From Herbaspirillum chlorophenolicum (GTDB taxonomy: Bacteria > Pseudomonadota > Gammaproteobacteria > Burkholderiales > Burkholderiaceae_D): a stretch of DNA of 64,000 nt. The notes under the pieces are model-generated. The model saw only the letters and a program-made list of their open reading frames with translations. It was not told the origin of the DNA and searched no databases. The first letter of the stretch is position 1. Every line of letters starts with the position of its first letter. The translations under genes were made by a program, and so were the position numbers. This document shows positions 43,311-52,430 of the stretch, piece after piece. The DNA lies in contig NZ_LFLT01000024.1 in assembly GCF_001189955.1 (NCBI RefSeq), positions 16,973 through 80,972 of the forward strand. Reading direction: 5' to 3'.

Positions 43311-43985
43311 CTACAAATACTCCAGCTCAAATGTCAGCGAGCCATCGATACTGGCATCCTGCGTCAGGTTTTCCTGCTTGTTGAGCACCGGCCGGATCCG
43401 CATCACGCCCGAGATATTGCTATATGTCCCCGGCGTCAACGTCCCCTGTGCTCCCCAGGCGTTGGTAACGCCTCCCCGGATTTGACGAGCATTGCGGCGC
43501 TCCCAGCGCACACTTCCTTCTGCTTCCGAAGGCGCCGAAATCACCTCCACGCGACGGCCGTCGGCAATCAAAGAACTTTCCACGAAACGCGCGACAAAGC
43601 CGCCCAGGTTGCGGTTGCCATGGCGGCCCAGGCCAAATACGTCCGCCGGCTCATGGCTATCCTCGCCTTCAACTCCCTCCCCAATGCTGCGGTCGGCACT
43701 TCCCCTCTGGTTGTCGCGCGGCGTTACGCCAACACGGATACGGGCATCGCAGAGGATACGGAAAGCGACATCCTTGCTTTCCAAATGGAGACGCTTGCGG
43801 CCCTTGAAGGCCATCGTCGAGATCACGCCGAAATGGGCCGGCCCCGGTTCTGAGAACGACAGTTGGCAAGCGCCGGCACGAATGGTGCCTGCGACCGTCA
43901 ATTCCGCCGCCGTCTCTGCGGACGACGACCGGACGACAGCGCCTGCAATGCATAAAGAACACACGATGCGGTGGCCAAGCTTCAT
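43311..43985 (-). CDS. DUF1120 family secreted (fimbria-like) protein
   Basis: Predicted secreted or surface protein of 224 residues. A signal peptide (about 1-22, ending near SSSAETAAELTV) is followed by the family pattern TVAGTIRAGACQLSFSEPG and FRILCDARIRVGV (the cysteine pair). The C-terminus ends DGSLTFELEYL, like the second DUF1120 gene at 63118. Fold is probably a pilin-like beta sandwich; no chaperone or usher gene is nearby. The ATG at 43985 has AAAGG upstream, and an in-frame earlier start is less likely. It converges on hupB. Confidence 0.72.
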   Translation of the reverse strand: MKLGHRIVCSLCIAGAVVRSSSAETAAELTVAGTIRAGACQLSFSEPGPAHFGVISTMAFKGRKRLHLESKDVAFRILCDARIRVGVTPRDNQRGSADRSIGEGVEGEDSHEPADVFGLGRHGNRNLGGFVARFVESSLIADGRRVEVISAPSEAEGSVRWERRNARQIRGGVTNAWGAQGTLTPGTYSNISGVMRIRPVLNKQENLTQDASIDGSLTFELEYL

Positions 43986-44308
43986 GATGCCTTTCTTCGA
44001 TGAACGGGAGAAGGGAACAGCGAATCCCCAAATAGCCAATTCTCGTCATTGCCGGATCGAAAACGAATAGAAAAAATATCAAATTTCAATCGAAATAATG
44101 CAGAAGTCCACCGCCCTTCCCCCAGCAGAAGAGCAACACAGTCAGGCCGGTTGCCAATGCATACAGCACATTCGCCCCGCCATTCCCCTCACTTGTGTTT
44201 GCCTTGGCCTCGCCTGGCTTCTAGAATGAATTCTCACCTGATGCCACAAATCCTCCTGTTATCCAGGCAACTGCTCGCTGCACCACCCCATCCAAGGAAG
44301 CTCCAGGC

Positions 44309-44788
44309 ATGACCACATCCGCACAACGCCCCCCATTACCTCCTTTCACGCGTGAAACCGCCATACAGAAAGCGCGTGCGGCCGAAGACGCCTGGAATTC
44401 CTGCGACCCGCAACGGGTATCGCTGGCCTACACCGCAGACAGCCGCTGGCGCAACCGCGCCGACTTCATCAACGGCCGGGCCGAGATCGTCGCCTTCCTC
44501 ACAAAGAAATGGACACGTGAACAGGAATACCGGCTGATCAAGGAAGTCTGGGCCCACGAAGGCAACCGCATCGCCGTACGCTTCGCCTATGAATGGCATG
44601 ACGACTCGGGCAACTGGTTCCGCTCGTATGGCAATGAGAACTGGGAATTCGATGAACACGGCCTGATGCGTATCCGCCATGCCTCGATCAACGATCTGCC
44701 GATCGCCGTCTCCGACCGCAAATTCCACTGGGACCGTTCGGCCCCACGCCCGGCCGGCCATCCGGGCCTGTCCGACCTGGGCCTCTGA
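44309..44788 (+). CDS. DUF1348 / SnoaL-like nuclear transport factor 2 family protein
   Basis: Small cytoplasmic protein of 159 residues with the DUF1348 pattern: [27 protein letters not shown] and [30 protein letters not shown]. The NTF2-like fold forms a cone-shaped cavity, but no enzymatic function is established. AGGAAG lies upstream of the ATG. A nested hairpin terminator follows. Confidence 0.8.
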   Translation: MTTSAQRPPLPPFTRETAIQKARAAEDAWNSCDPQRVSLAYTADSRWRNRADFINGRAEIVAFLTKKWTREQEYRLIKEVWAHEGNRIAVRFAYEWHDDSGNWFRSYGNENWEFDEHGLMRIRHASINDLPIAVSDRKFHWDRSAPRPAGHPGLSDLGL

Positions 44789-44820
44789 TGGCGGCAGTAC
44801 AGTCGGCATCCCCAAGTACA

Positions 44821-44866
44821 AACGCCGCTGCGCTGACCTGAGTCAGCACAGCGGCGTTCTTCTTTT
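44821..44866 (+). terminator. Terminator after the DUF1348 gene
   Basis: Outer stem AACGCCGCTG/CAGCGGCGTT encloses an inner GCTGAC/GTCAGC stem, and is followed by CTTCTTTT. It separates the gene from the convergent hydrolase gene. Confidence 0.75.
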
Positions 44867-44887
44867 CACTCCCTTCGCCTGAACGAC

Positions 44888-46039
44888 TCAGGCGCCAAGG
44901 TCGGCCAGCGGGTGATCTTCCTTCTTCCACGGATCGTCGAAGAACCCTTCGACCCACGCCGGCGTCGCCTCGGCCAGTGTGGCCGGTTGCCATACCGGCT
45001 TCTGGTCCTTCTCGATGATCAGCGCCCGCACGCCTTCGACGAAATCCGGCCGCGCCGCGCAATGCAGCGAGACCACGAACTCCAGCCGGAATACCTCGGC
45101 CAGCGACAGATGGCGTACCCGCTTTTGCAGCGCGTATCCCAGCCAGGCCGAGCCGGGCGCGCCTGCGCGCAAGGTGGCGATGGCTTTTTGCAGCCAGGCA
45201 TCGTCGGTCTGGATCGCCAGGATGGCTTCGACGATTTCAGGCAGCACAGGCTTGCGGCATAGCGCCTCGATCTGGTCGAAATGGCTGCGCAGGTTGGATG
45301 GTGCGAAGGTGACGGCATCATCGCGCAATGAGGCGGCCTGCGCATCGGCCAGCGTCCGGTCCAGCAGCTCGGCGTCGTCGCCGCTGCCCCATGGCTGCGC
45401 CAGCAGCGCATCGAACACGGACTGCTTGCCCGCCTGCGCGATACGGTAGTCGGCCAGGCCGGCGAACACGGCATCGCTGGCGTTGAGCAAGGCGCCGGTC
45501 AGCGCCAGGAACACGCCGATCTTGCCCGGCATGCGCGACAGGAACCAGCTTCCGCCCACGTCCGGATACAGGCCGATGGTGATCTCCGGCATCGCCAGGC
45601 GCGACTTCTCGGTCGCCACCCGATGGCTGCAGCCGGCCATCAGGCCAATGCCGCCGCCCATGACGATACCGTGGCCCCAGCACAGGATGGGCTTGCCGAA
45701 AGTGTGGATCAGGTAATCCAGGCGGTATTCATGCTCGAAGAATTCGGCGGCATAGGGGTTGCCGCGGATATCGCCGCGTTCGGGCGAGGCATGGTGCTCG
45801 CGCATGGTGCGGTACAGCTGCTGCAAGTCGCCGCCGGCGCAGAAGGCTTTTTCGCCCTGCGCTTGCAGGATCACCAGCGCCACATCGGGGTCGGCCTGCC
45901 ACTGGCGCAGCTGCGGCGTCAGCAGGTTCACCATGTCCAGCGAAATGGCGTGCAAGGTCTTTTCGGAAGCCAGCGTGGCCACGCCGATGCGGCGGCCGTT
46001 CTGCGTGGCCAGTTCTTCAAACAAAACCGGTTGGGTCAT
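44888..46039 (-). CDS. Enoyl-CoA hydratase/isomerase family, 3-hydroxyisobutyryl-CoA hydrolase-like
   Basis: Crotonase-fold enzyme of 383 residues. The oxyanion-hole segments are KAFCAGGDLQQLY and GHGIVMGGGIGLMAGCSH, and MPEITIGLYPDVGG carries the acid/base residues typical of 3-hydroxyisobutyryl-CoA hydrolase (valine breakdown). The C-terminal extension (about residues 260-383, with SPxxL-like helices) also fits that subgroup rather than simple hydratases. The ATG at 46039 has AGGA upstream. It lies downstream of the RNase P RNA gene. Confidence 0.85.
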   Translation of the reverse strand: MTQPVLFEELATQNGRRIGVATLASEKTLHAISLDMVNLLTPQLRQWQADPDVALVILQAQGEKAFCAGGDLQQLYRTMREHHASPERGDIRGNPYAAEFFEHEYRLDYLIHTFGKPILCWGHGIVMGGGIGLMAGCSHRVATEKSRLAMPEITIGLYPDVGGSWFLSRMPGKIGVFLALTGALLNASDAVFAGLADYRIAQAGKQSVFDALLAQPWGSGDDAELLDRTLADAQAASLRDDAVTFAPSNLRSHFDQIEALCRKPVLPEIVEAILAIQTDDAWLQKAIATLRAGAPGSAWLGYALQKRVRHLSLAEVFRLEFVVSLHCAARPDFVEGVRALIIEKDQKPVWQPATLAEATPAWVEGFFDDPWKKEDHPLADLGA

Positions 46040-46147
46040 GAGGAGTCCTGACGTGTCTCGCGGGACCCGCAGTCTCTTCACGGGCCGCAGTGTTGTTATC
46101 GTTGAGATGCCTCCCGGCATTGCGCCGGGAGTATCCGAAATCAATGA

Positions 46148-46475
46148 AGCAGACCGGTAGGCCGGATTCTGTTACGGCGGTTGCCCGCTATGACAGCCAT
46201 TCCTCTAGGCGCCGGATTGCTCCGGCGCTCAAGCTTTCTACCCGCACGCTCCGCGAGCCGCATCACCGCGTGCCTATTTGAAATTGCTCCGAGTGGAGGT
46301 TACCGCGTTTCACCGTAACTTAATACGCTCGTCTCTGTGGCCCTGTTCCTCGCCTTATACCGGCTTGCGCCGGCTTTCGGCGGACGGCCGTTAACCGTCA
46401 CCCTGCTCTGTGGAGTCCGGACCTTCCTCCCGCCGCGCCCTTGCGGACACGGCCAGCGGCTGTCTGGTCTGCATC
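46148..46475 (-). ncRNA. rnpB: RNase P RNA, bacterial class A
   Basis: Catalytic RNA of RNase P. On the minus strand it starts near CAGACCAGACAGCCGC and contains the conserved GAGGAAGGTCCGGACTCC segment, AGAGCAGGGTG, the ACTCGGAGCAA...AAATAGG region and the 3' part GAATGGCTGTC...ACAGAATCCGGCCTACCGGTCTG, which pairs with the 5' end. End points are approximate to a few bases. Confidence 0.95.
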
Positions 46476-46482
46476 GGCCGCT

Positions 46483-46488
46483 ATTGTA
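46483..46488 (-). promoter_or_regulatory. -10 box of rnpB
   Basis: TACAAT on the minus strand, about 10 bases before the inferred RNA 5' end. The -35 region is GC-rich and not a clear match. Confidence 0.5.
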
Positions 46489-46767
46489 ACGCAGCATGGG
46501 CCCCGGCCCGCAGGCACTGTCCGCAAAACGGTTTTGCACGTGCGCACAAGATCCGTCTGCATTGCCTGTACGGCAGGCAGTTCATGCCGATTATGCATAT
46601 GACACTCCTATCGAATCTTCGTATAGTTGCTCACCATGATGTTGGGTATCGACGGTTTGCCGCCGGAAATGCCATGCACCGCAGCACGGAATTTCCGGCC
46701 CGCCCCCGCAGACGCGCTCATCCCGCAAGAGATACCCGCAACCAACCCTGAACAATATAAGAACACC

Positions 46768-48033
46768 ATGCATATCTGCGTATTGGGCGCCGGCGTCATC
46801 GGCGTCACCACTGCCTACCGCCTGCTGCAGGACGGCCACCAGGTCACCCTGGTCGACGGCCGCGAACATCCCGGCGACGGCACCAGCCTGGGCAACGGCG
46901 CGCAACTGAGCTACTCCTACGTAGCGCCGCTGGCCGATCCGTCGGTCTGGTCCAAGTGGGCCTACTACATGTTCAGCAGCGAATCCCCGCTGACGTTCAA
47001 ACCCACGCTCGATCCGGCCCAGTACCGCTGGCTGTTCGAGTTCCTGCGCCATTGCAACGCCGACCGCGTGCGCCGCACCACCATCGAACTGCTGCAACTG
47101 GCCTTCTTCAGCCGCGACCAGCTCAAGCAATGGAATGCGCAGCTGGACCTGCAATTCGATTACAAGACCTCCGGCAAGCTGGTGATGTACACCGATCAGG
47201 CCGGCCTGGACAGCGCCCGCAAGCAAGTGCAATTCCAGTCGGAATTCGGCTGCGAACAGGAAGTGCTGGACGCAGCGCGCTGCATCGCCATCGAACCGGC
47301 GCTGGGCAAGTCCGGGCGCGACTGGGCCGGCGGCGTCTACACCCCCAGCGAAGAAGCCGGCGACTGCCCGCAGTTCTGCCGCGGGCTGGTGGCATCGATG
47401 CAGGCCAACGCCAATTTCCGCTTCATCGGCAATGCCAGCGTCGCCAATGTCCGCACCAGCGCCGGCGCATTGCGCGCGGTGCAAGCCGGCAGCGAATGGA
47501 TCGAGGCCGACAGCTTCGTGCTGTCCTTCGGCCCTGAGAGCCCGGCGTTCGCACGCCGCGTCGGCCTGTCGCTGCCGCTTTACCCGTTGAAGGGCTACAG
47601 CATCACCGTGCCGCTGCAGGATGCCGCCAGCCGCGACGCCGCGCCACAGGTCTCGATCACCGACATCTCGCGCAAGATCGTCTACGCGCGCCTGGGCGAA
47701 CGCCTGCGCGTGGCCGGCCGGGTCGAGCTGGTGGGCCTGGAACGCTCCATCCCCCAGCGCGCCATCGACGAACTCAAGCAAGGCATGCATGAGCTGTTCC
47801 CCGGTTGCGCCCTGGGCGAAGACGCCTCGCTGTCGCCGTGGGCAGGCTTCCGCCCCGCCACCCCGAGCGGCGTGCCGGTAGTCGGCCCCTCGCCGGTCAA
47901 GAACCTGTACCTCAACATCGGCCAGGGCGCGCTGGGCTGGACGCTGGCCTGCGGCAGCGCCACGCTGCTGGCGGACCAGATCGCCGGACGCAGGTCGGCC
48001 ATCGACGCCACTCCCTTCCGCTTCGCAGGCTGA
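46768..48033 (+). CDS. D-amino acid dehydrogenase, DadA-like
   Basis: FAD-dependent oxidoreductase (421 residues) that deaminates D-amino acids and passes electrons to the respiratory chain. The dinucleotide fold begins HICVLGAGVIGVTTAYRLL, followed by GNGAQLSYSYVAPLADPSVW, a DadA-type segment, and the C-terminal FAD contact RPATPSGVPVVGPSPVKNLYLNIGQG. The ATG at 46768 places the Rossmann motif at the N-terminus; the open frame reaches further upstream with no homology. It is divergent from rnpB. No alanine racemase gene lies beside it. Confidence 0.87.
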   Translation: MHICVLGAGVIGVTTAYRLLQDGHQVTLVDGREHPGDGTSLGNGAQLSYSYVAPLADPSVWSKWAYYMFSSESPLTFKPTLDPAQYRWLFEFLRHCNADRVRRTTIELLQLAFFSRDQLKQWNAQLDLQFDYKTSGKLVMYTDQAGLDSARKQVQFQSEFGCEQEVLDAARCIAIEPALGKSGRDWAGGVYTPSEEAGDCPQFCRGLVASMQANANFRFIGNASVANVRTSAGALRAVQAGSEWIEADSFVLSFGPESPAFARRVGLSLPLYPLKGYSITVPLQDAASRDAAPQVSITDISRKIVYARLGERLRVAGRVELVGLERSIPQRAIDELKQGMHELFPGCALGEDASLSPWAGFRPATPSGVPVVGPSPVKNLYLNIGQGALGWTLACGSATLLADQIAGRRSAIDATPFRFAG

Positions 48034-48183
48034 AGAAGTTTCACGCCCGCCTGAGAAGCTTTCACCGTGGCCCGCAATGGCGCACCGCTACTGGCGGCGC
48101 GCCATTTTCGTTTGCATCAGCACCCTGCACGGAACCACCGTTGCGTCTAACATAAGGCCACAACACACCAACGGAGACTGAAA

Positions 48184-48936
48184 ATGCGGGAAAACCGGCT
48201 GCGCACCCTGTTCGCGCAAAAGACGATGGCCTTGAGCGGCTGGGTATCGATGGGCAATTCGCTGCTGGCCGAAGTGGTGGCCAACAGCGGCTACGATGCG
48301 GTGACGGTGGACCTGCAGCATGGCCTGTTCTCGGTCGAGTCGGCGGTGCCCATGCTGCAGGCGATCTCCACCACCGATGCCGTGCCGCTGGTGCGCTGCT
48401 CCGAAAACGGCCTGGGCGAAATCAACAAGCTGCTCGATGCCGGCGCCTACGGCGTGATCTGCCCGCTGATCAACACCGCCGAAGATGCCGAGCGCTTCGT
48501 GCGCGCCTGCCACTACTCGCCGCGCGGCGGCCGCAGCTACGGCCCGGCGCGCGGTTTCATGTACGGCGGCAGCGACTACTTCACGCATGCCAACCGCACC
48601 ATCCTCACGCTAGCCATGATCGAGACCAACCAGGGCTTTGCCAACGCCGAGGCCATCCTGCGCGTGCCCGATCTGGACGGCATCTTCATCGGCCCGGCCG
48701 ACCTCAACATCGAGATGGGCCTGGCGCCCGACGCCTACGATGCTCCGCAACTCAACGACGCGATCCGCTCGCTGGTGGCGCTGGCCAGGCAGCTGGGCAA
48801 GTATGTCGGGATCTTCGCCGGCACCATGGACATGGCCCAGCGCATGAAGGAATTCGGCATGGACCTGGTGGCGCCAGGCACCGATATCCAGCAGATCAAG
48901 GCGGAAGCCGCTCGCCGGATCGCGGCGTTGCGCTGA
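48184..48936 (+). CDS. HpcH/HpaI family aldolase
   Basis: Class II metal-dependent aldolase (250 residues) cleaving or joining 2-keto-3-deoxy or related acids. The core motifs are VTVDLQHGLFS (catalytic region; Gln where many have Glu), VRCSENGLGEINKLLDAGAYGVICP, and the metal ligands in IETNQG and IGPADLN. GGAGA lies 8 bases upstream of the ATG. The true substrate cannot be told; the adjacent D-amino acid dehydrogenase makes keto acids, which could be linked, but they are separated by 150 bases. Confidence 0.85.
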   Translation: MRENRLRTLFAQKTMALSGWVSMGNSLLAEVVANSGYDAVTVDLQHGLFSVESAVPMLQAISTTDAVPLVRCSENGLGEINKLLDAGAYGVICPLINTAEDAERFVRACHYSPRGGRSYGPARGFMYGGSDYFTHANRTILTLAMIETNQGFANAEAILRVPDLDGIFIGPADLNIEMGLAPDAYDAPQLNDAIRSLVALARQLGKYVGIFAGTMDMAQRMKEFGMDLVAPGTDIQQIKAEAARRIAALR

Positions 48937-48997
48937 AATCTGGAATTTATTCAGAATCGGCATCTACGGGAATGACGATTTCCTCACAAATTTAATT

Positions 48998-49017
48998 TGA
49001 GAATAGTCCTATATGAA
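48998..49017 (+). promoter_or_regulatory. Shared regulatory motif, copy 1
   Basis: TGAGA-ATAG-TCCT-ATATGAA, matching YGAGA-N4-TCYY-ATATRAA found also at 62631 and 63873 (other strand). The half-palindrome is directly followed by a TATA-like -10 candidate. It lies 77 bases before the small membrane protein gene at 49094. Confidence 0.45.
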
Positions 49018-49093
49018 ACATCATCCCGCCGCCGGATAATTTTTCGGAAGCGGGGGATGGGTGATGCGCATCCGTTCCCGCCAGGGAAAAAAC

Positions 49094-49537
49094 ATGCCGA
49101 CATCACACATTCATTCCAATACCGCCTCAATCACCGCCTGGCGCCAACGCGCCGCGTACATCTCGCACGCCATGGACACGGACTTCACCTGGCTGGCGGG
49201 TTGCATCATGCTCGTGGTGCTGTGCCTGCAACTCGCCGGCGCCGGCAACACGGCCTTCTTCGGGAAAAAGGCCAGCGCCGACATGGTGCCTGTCGCGCTT
49301 GCGACGACAGCCGTGCCGCCTGATCGCAACACGCAGCAGGAAATCGCCGCCGATGAGACGCCGCAATTGGCCGACACCATCGCAGCACCATCCTGCAATC
49401 CGCAGCGCGACGCGGCGCTGCAAAGCCATTTCATGCTGCTGCACCTGTGCACCGTCGAACGCCCATCCCGCACCGACGACCTCCAGGCGGAGTCCTCCAA
49501 AAGAAAGGAACGCGCCATCAGGCGGCGCATGACTTGA
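49094..49537 (+). CDS. Hypothetical small membrane protein
   Basis: Not recognised. The 147-residue protein has a polar N-terminus, one membrane segment (WLAGCIMLVVLCLQLAG, about residues 35-52) and a long soluble C-terminus with two Cys and a basic end (KRKERAIRRRMT). The ATG at 49094 has AGGGA nine bases upstream, better than an upstream in-frame ATG. A terminator follows 35 bases after the stop. Codon use is host-like, so it is probably a real gene. Confidence 0.55.
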   Translation: MPTSHIHSNTASITAWRQRAAYISHAMDTDFTWLAGCIMLVVLCLQLAGAGNTAFFGKKASADMVPVALATTAVPPDRNTQQEIAADETPQLADTIAAPSCNPQRDAALQSHFMLLHLCTVERPSRTDDLQAESSKRKERAIRRRMT

Positions 49538-49571
49538 AGCCGGCCTGAAAACAGCGCCTGAAGCACGCATA

Positions 49572-49604
49572 AAAAAGCCGCTGCATTTCTTGCAGCGGCT
49601 TTTT
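49572..49604. terminator. Bidirectional terminator
   Basis: AAAAAGCCGCTGCA with its complement around TTTCT, flanked by A and T runs. It serves the small membrane protein gene on the plus strand and the aldo/keto reductase gene (stop at 49639) on the minus strand. Confidence 0.9.
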
Positions 49605-49638
49605 CGCATCCGGACGCCGCAGGCGCGGCGCCACTTCC

Positions 49639-50646
49639 TCACGCCCTCGCTACACGCCCAAAGAACGGATAGTTGGGATCGTTGTAGCCATGCGTGGATG
49701 CATGGCCCGGCGTCACCAGGCCGTCCACCAGCGCCTCTTCTTCGGTGCTGATCTTCAGGTCGACCGCATCGTAATAGTCCTCCATCTGCGCCAGCGTGCG
49801 CGGCCCGGCGATCACGCTGCTGATCGCCGCATTGGCCAGCACCCAGGCGGTGGCGAACTGTCCCAGCTTGACGCCGCGCGCCTCGCAGTGCTGCTGCAGC
49901 TTCTGCGCGATCAGCAGCGACTCTTCGCGGAACTCGGTCTCCATGATGCGCTTGTCGCCGCGCCCGGCGCGCGTATCCTCGCCCGGCTTCTGGCCCGGCG
50001 CGTACTTGCCGGTCAACACGCCGCGCGCGATCGGGCTGTAAGGCACCACGCCCAGGCCGTAGCTGGCGCAAGCCGGCAGGATTTCCACTTCCGGCTGGCG
50101 GTTCAGCAGGTTGTAGTAGGGCTGGCACACCAGCGGCAACGGCACATTGTTCTTCTCGCACAGGCGCACGATCTCGGCGATGCGCCAGCCGCGGAAGTTG
50201 GACACGCCGAAACCACGGATCTTGCCGGCGCGGATCAGGTCGCCCAGCGACTGCACCGCCTCTTCCAGGTTCTCGTCCTGGTAGTCGCGGTGCATGTAGA
50301 GGATGTCGAGGTAATCGGTATCGAGCCGGCGCAGGATATTGTCGGTCTCGCGCACGATCCAGTTGCGCGAATAATGCGACTCATTGGGCGCGTCGCTCAT
50401 CGGGTTGCCCAGCTTGCTGGCCAGCACCCAGTGATGGCGCTGTCCCATCAGCAGCTTGCCGACGAGCTCTTCCGAACGGCCCTTGGTGTAGACGTCGGCC
50501 GTGTCGATGAAGTTGATGCCATGTTCGCGTGCCGAGGCGACGATGCGGCCGGATTCTTCGATGTCGGTCTGGTCGCCGAACATCATGGATCCCAGGCATA
50601 GTGCCGACACCTTGAGGTTGCTCTTGCCGAGCCGACGATATTGCAT
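49639..50646 (-). CDS. Aldo/keto reductase
   Basis: NADPH-dependent oxidoreductase (335 residues) with a TIM barrel. The catalytic tetrad can be seen in FIDTADVYTKGRSEE (Asp, Tyr), WVLASKLGNP (Lys) and DILYMHRDYQD (His). The NADPH site is seen in PYSPIARGVLTGKY and VIAGPRTLAQMEDY. The ATG at 50646 gives the standard MQYRRLGKSNLKVSALCLG start. It lies downstream of the AraC regulator on the same strand with about 120 bases between, a common pairing in which the regulator may control it. Confidence 0.9.
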   Translation of the reverse strand: MQYRRLGKSNLKVSALCLGSMMFGDQTDIEESGRIVASAREHGINFIDTADVYTKGRSEELVGKLLMGQRHHWVLASKLGNPMSDAPNESHYSRNWIVRETDNILRRLDTDYLDILYMHRDYQDENLEEAVQSLGDLIRAGKIRGFGVSNFRGWRIAEIVRLCEKNNVPLPLVCQPYYNLLNRQPEVEILPACASYGLGVVPYSPIARGVLTGKYAPGQKPGEDTRAGRGDKRIMETEFREESLLIAQKLQQHCEARGVKLGQFATAWVLANAAISSVIAGPRTLAQMEDYYDAVDLKISTEEEALVDGLVTPGHASTHGYNDPNYPFFGRVARA

Positions 50647-50765
50647 GCTGTCTCCAATCAGGGGAAATAAGAATAAGGAACGCCGGCACGGCACACCGGC
50701 GCCGTGCAAACGCATGGGAGGATTCTAGCGCCGCACGGCGGAGCCTGCAGGCGCCCGCGTAAAGA

Positions 50766-51770
50766 CTACTGAAGAACTGCCGCCTCTTCTTCCTGCCAGC
50801 GGCGCTTGTCGCGCAGCGGCGGCGCACCGAAGAGGCGGCTGTATTCGCGGCTGAACTGCGAAGAGCTTTCATAGCCCACCGTGTGCGCGGCCATCGCCAC
50901 GCTCATGTCGTCGGTCAGGATCAGCTTGCGCGCCTCCTGCAACCGCAGGTTCTTCTGGTATTGCAGCGGACTCATCGCCGTCACCAGCTTGAAATGGTGG
51001 TGCAGCGAAGACACGCTCATGTGCACGTCGCGCGCGATGTCTTCCACCCGCAACGGCTGCGCGTAGCCGTCCCTCATCAGGCGGATGGCCTTGGCGATGC
51101 GGTTCATCTGGCTGTCCTGCAGCACGGTCTGGCGCAGCAGCGCGCCCTGGCCGTTCATCAGCAGGCGGTACAGGATCTCGCGCCGTATCATCGGCGCCAG
51201 GATGGGAATGTCGCGCGGCGTCTCATGCAGCCGCAGCAAACGCAACACCGCGTCCAGCAGCGTGGCGTCGAGACGGTTGACGTACATCCCGCGCGCGGCG
51301 GTATCTGCAACCACGGCCTGGGGCAAGTCCTCGTCGCCGATCAGCGCACCGATCTCGCGCGTGTCCAGCTCCAGCCGCAGGCCAAGATAAGGCTCATCGG
51401 GACTGGCAATCATCACCTTGCCCACCACCGGCAGGTCGACCGACGCCACCAGGTAATGCATGGGGTCGTATTCATAGAGCTCGTCGCCGACGAGCAGGCG
51501 CTTGGAACCCTGCGCGATCACCGCAAAGACCGGCTTTTGCACTGCGTGCTTGGGCCCGCTCGGGCAGGTGATGCGATGGACGCCCAGGCCTTCGATGGCG
51601 GTTTCCAGGGTGCCTTCGATGCCTTCGGTGTAGCGTCCGATCAGTTGCAGCAGTTCGCGCTGCATGGTGTCGAAGCGCGCGGAATCGTCCAGGGGCGCCG
51701 GCACGGCGGCATGTTCCGTACCAGCCGCACCGGCGGCAGGTTCGAAGACTGCGTGTTCGTTCAGGTCCAT
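50766..51770 (-). CDS. AraC family transcriptional regulator
   Basis: 334-residue regulator with an N-terminal AraC_N domain (about residues 60-220, PVFAVIAQGSKRLLVGDELYEYDP is characteristic) and a C-terminal double helix-turn-helix (HVEDIARDVHMSVSSLHHHFK type and TVGYESSSQFSREYSRLFG). The first 35 residues are Ala/Pro-rich and variable. It has two direct repeats 75-108 bases upstream that suit binding by this family. It probably regulates the aldo/keto reductase gene downstream. Confidence 0.9.
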   Translation of the reverse strand: MDLNEHAVFEPAAGAAGTEHAAVPAPLDDSARFDTMQRELLQLIGRYTEGIEGTLETAIEGLGVHRITCPSGPKHAVQKPVFAVIAQGSKRLLVGDELYEYDPMHYLVASVDLPVVGKVMIASPDEPYLGLRLELDTREIGALIGDEDLPQAVVADTAARGMYVNRLDATLLDAVLRLLRLHETPRDIPILAPMIRREILYRLLMNGQGALLRQTVLQDSQMNRIAKAIRLMRDGYAQPLRVEDIARDVHMSVSSLHHHFKLVTAMSPLQYQKNLRLQEARKLILTDDMSVAMAAHTVGYESSSQFSREYSRLFGAPPLRDKRRWQEEEAAVLQ

Positions 51771-51844
51771 GGCGGCTCCGGTTTCTGATGAAGATCCAGC
51801 TTAGCGCAATTCACCGATTTGCCTGATTCTCCGCGCAACACATT

Positions 51845-51878
51845 GCAGGAATAGGCAAAAAATTAGCAGGATTAGGTA
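51845..51878. promoter_or_regulatory. Direct repeats, candidate AraC-type operator
   Basis: GCAGGAATAGGCA (51845-51857) and GCAGGATTAGGTA (51866-51878) are 21 bases apart, start to start, or two helical turns. AraC-family proteins often bind such paired direct repeats. Confidence 0.45.
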
Positions 51879-52430
51879 TGCTCGCGATCTCCAGCAAGGG
51901 AAAACATGCCTGGCTATGCCTTTATTTCATATTCAGGATATGGCCAAGCTCAATATACGGCTTTTCCAGAAAACTGCCCAATCATCTCCACTTTGTAGAA
52001 TCAGGCAGGAAATCGGCAGCTTTCGGCACGAAAGATCTGCTGCGATCCAGCATAATCCTCCTCACGCTAAGAACACCCTTATTCACGATGTGAACATCGT
52101 GCCGGGCTCGCCACTGAGGTGAGCGCCGCAGCCACGTAAACGAACCGGCCCCAGGGCCGCCACGCAGTACCTGTAGCACCAGCAACCCGGCGCAAACCAG
52201 CGCGCCGCTTCTTCATCAACCCAGTTTTCAAGAATCTTCACCGACATCGCGCCGGCGGGGATGACGCTTTCCGATTCGCGCAAGCCGCCTCGTGCAGCCT
52301 GCGGGGAGCGGTGCCGCCGCGAGAAACCTGCAGGACAGAAGAAAGGCCAGCGATGAACCGCACCAGCCCTAGTGAGAACCGCCCCGCACACGGCGCACAC
52401 CACGGCGCGCCGATGGCGTGCGGATGCGCG
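51879..52430. other. Gene-free stretch between the AraC and LysR genes
   Basis: About 550 bases with reduced GC in the first part and no convincing gene. It contains a short hairpin (CACGATG-TGAA-CATCGTG, 52084-52101). A minus-strand frame of 106 codons (52083-52403) has an unusual Cys and Arg content and no recognisable homology. Confidence 0.5.

Noticed and set aside
48936..48985. Short REP-like piece after the aldolase gene (CGGGAATGACG)
   Set aside because: Only one half of a possible palindrome is present, too short to list as a repeat.
51878..52122. Small plus-strand frames between the AraC and LysR genes
   Set aside because: Short, AT-richer, no supporting start signal or homology.
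52083..52403. 106-codon minus-strand frame after the LysR gene
   Set aside because: Skewed composition rich in Arg and Cys, no ribosome-binding site and no recognisable family.
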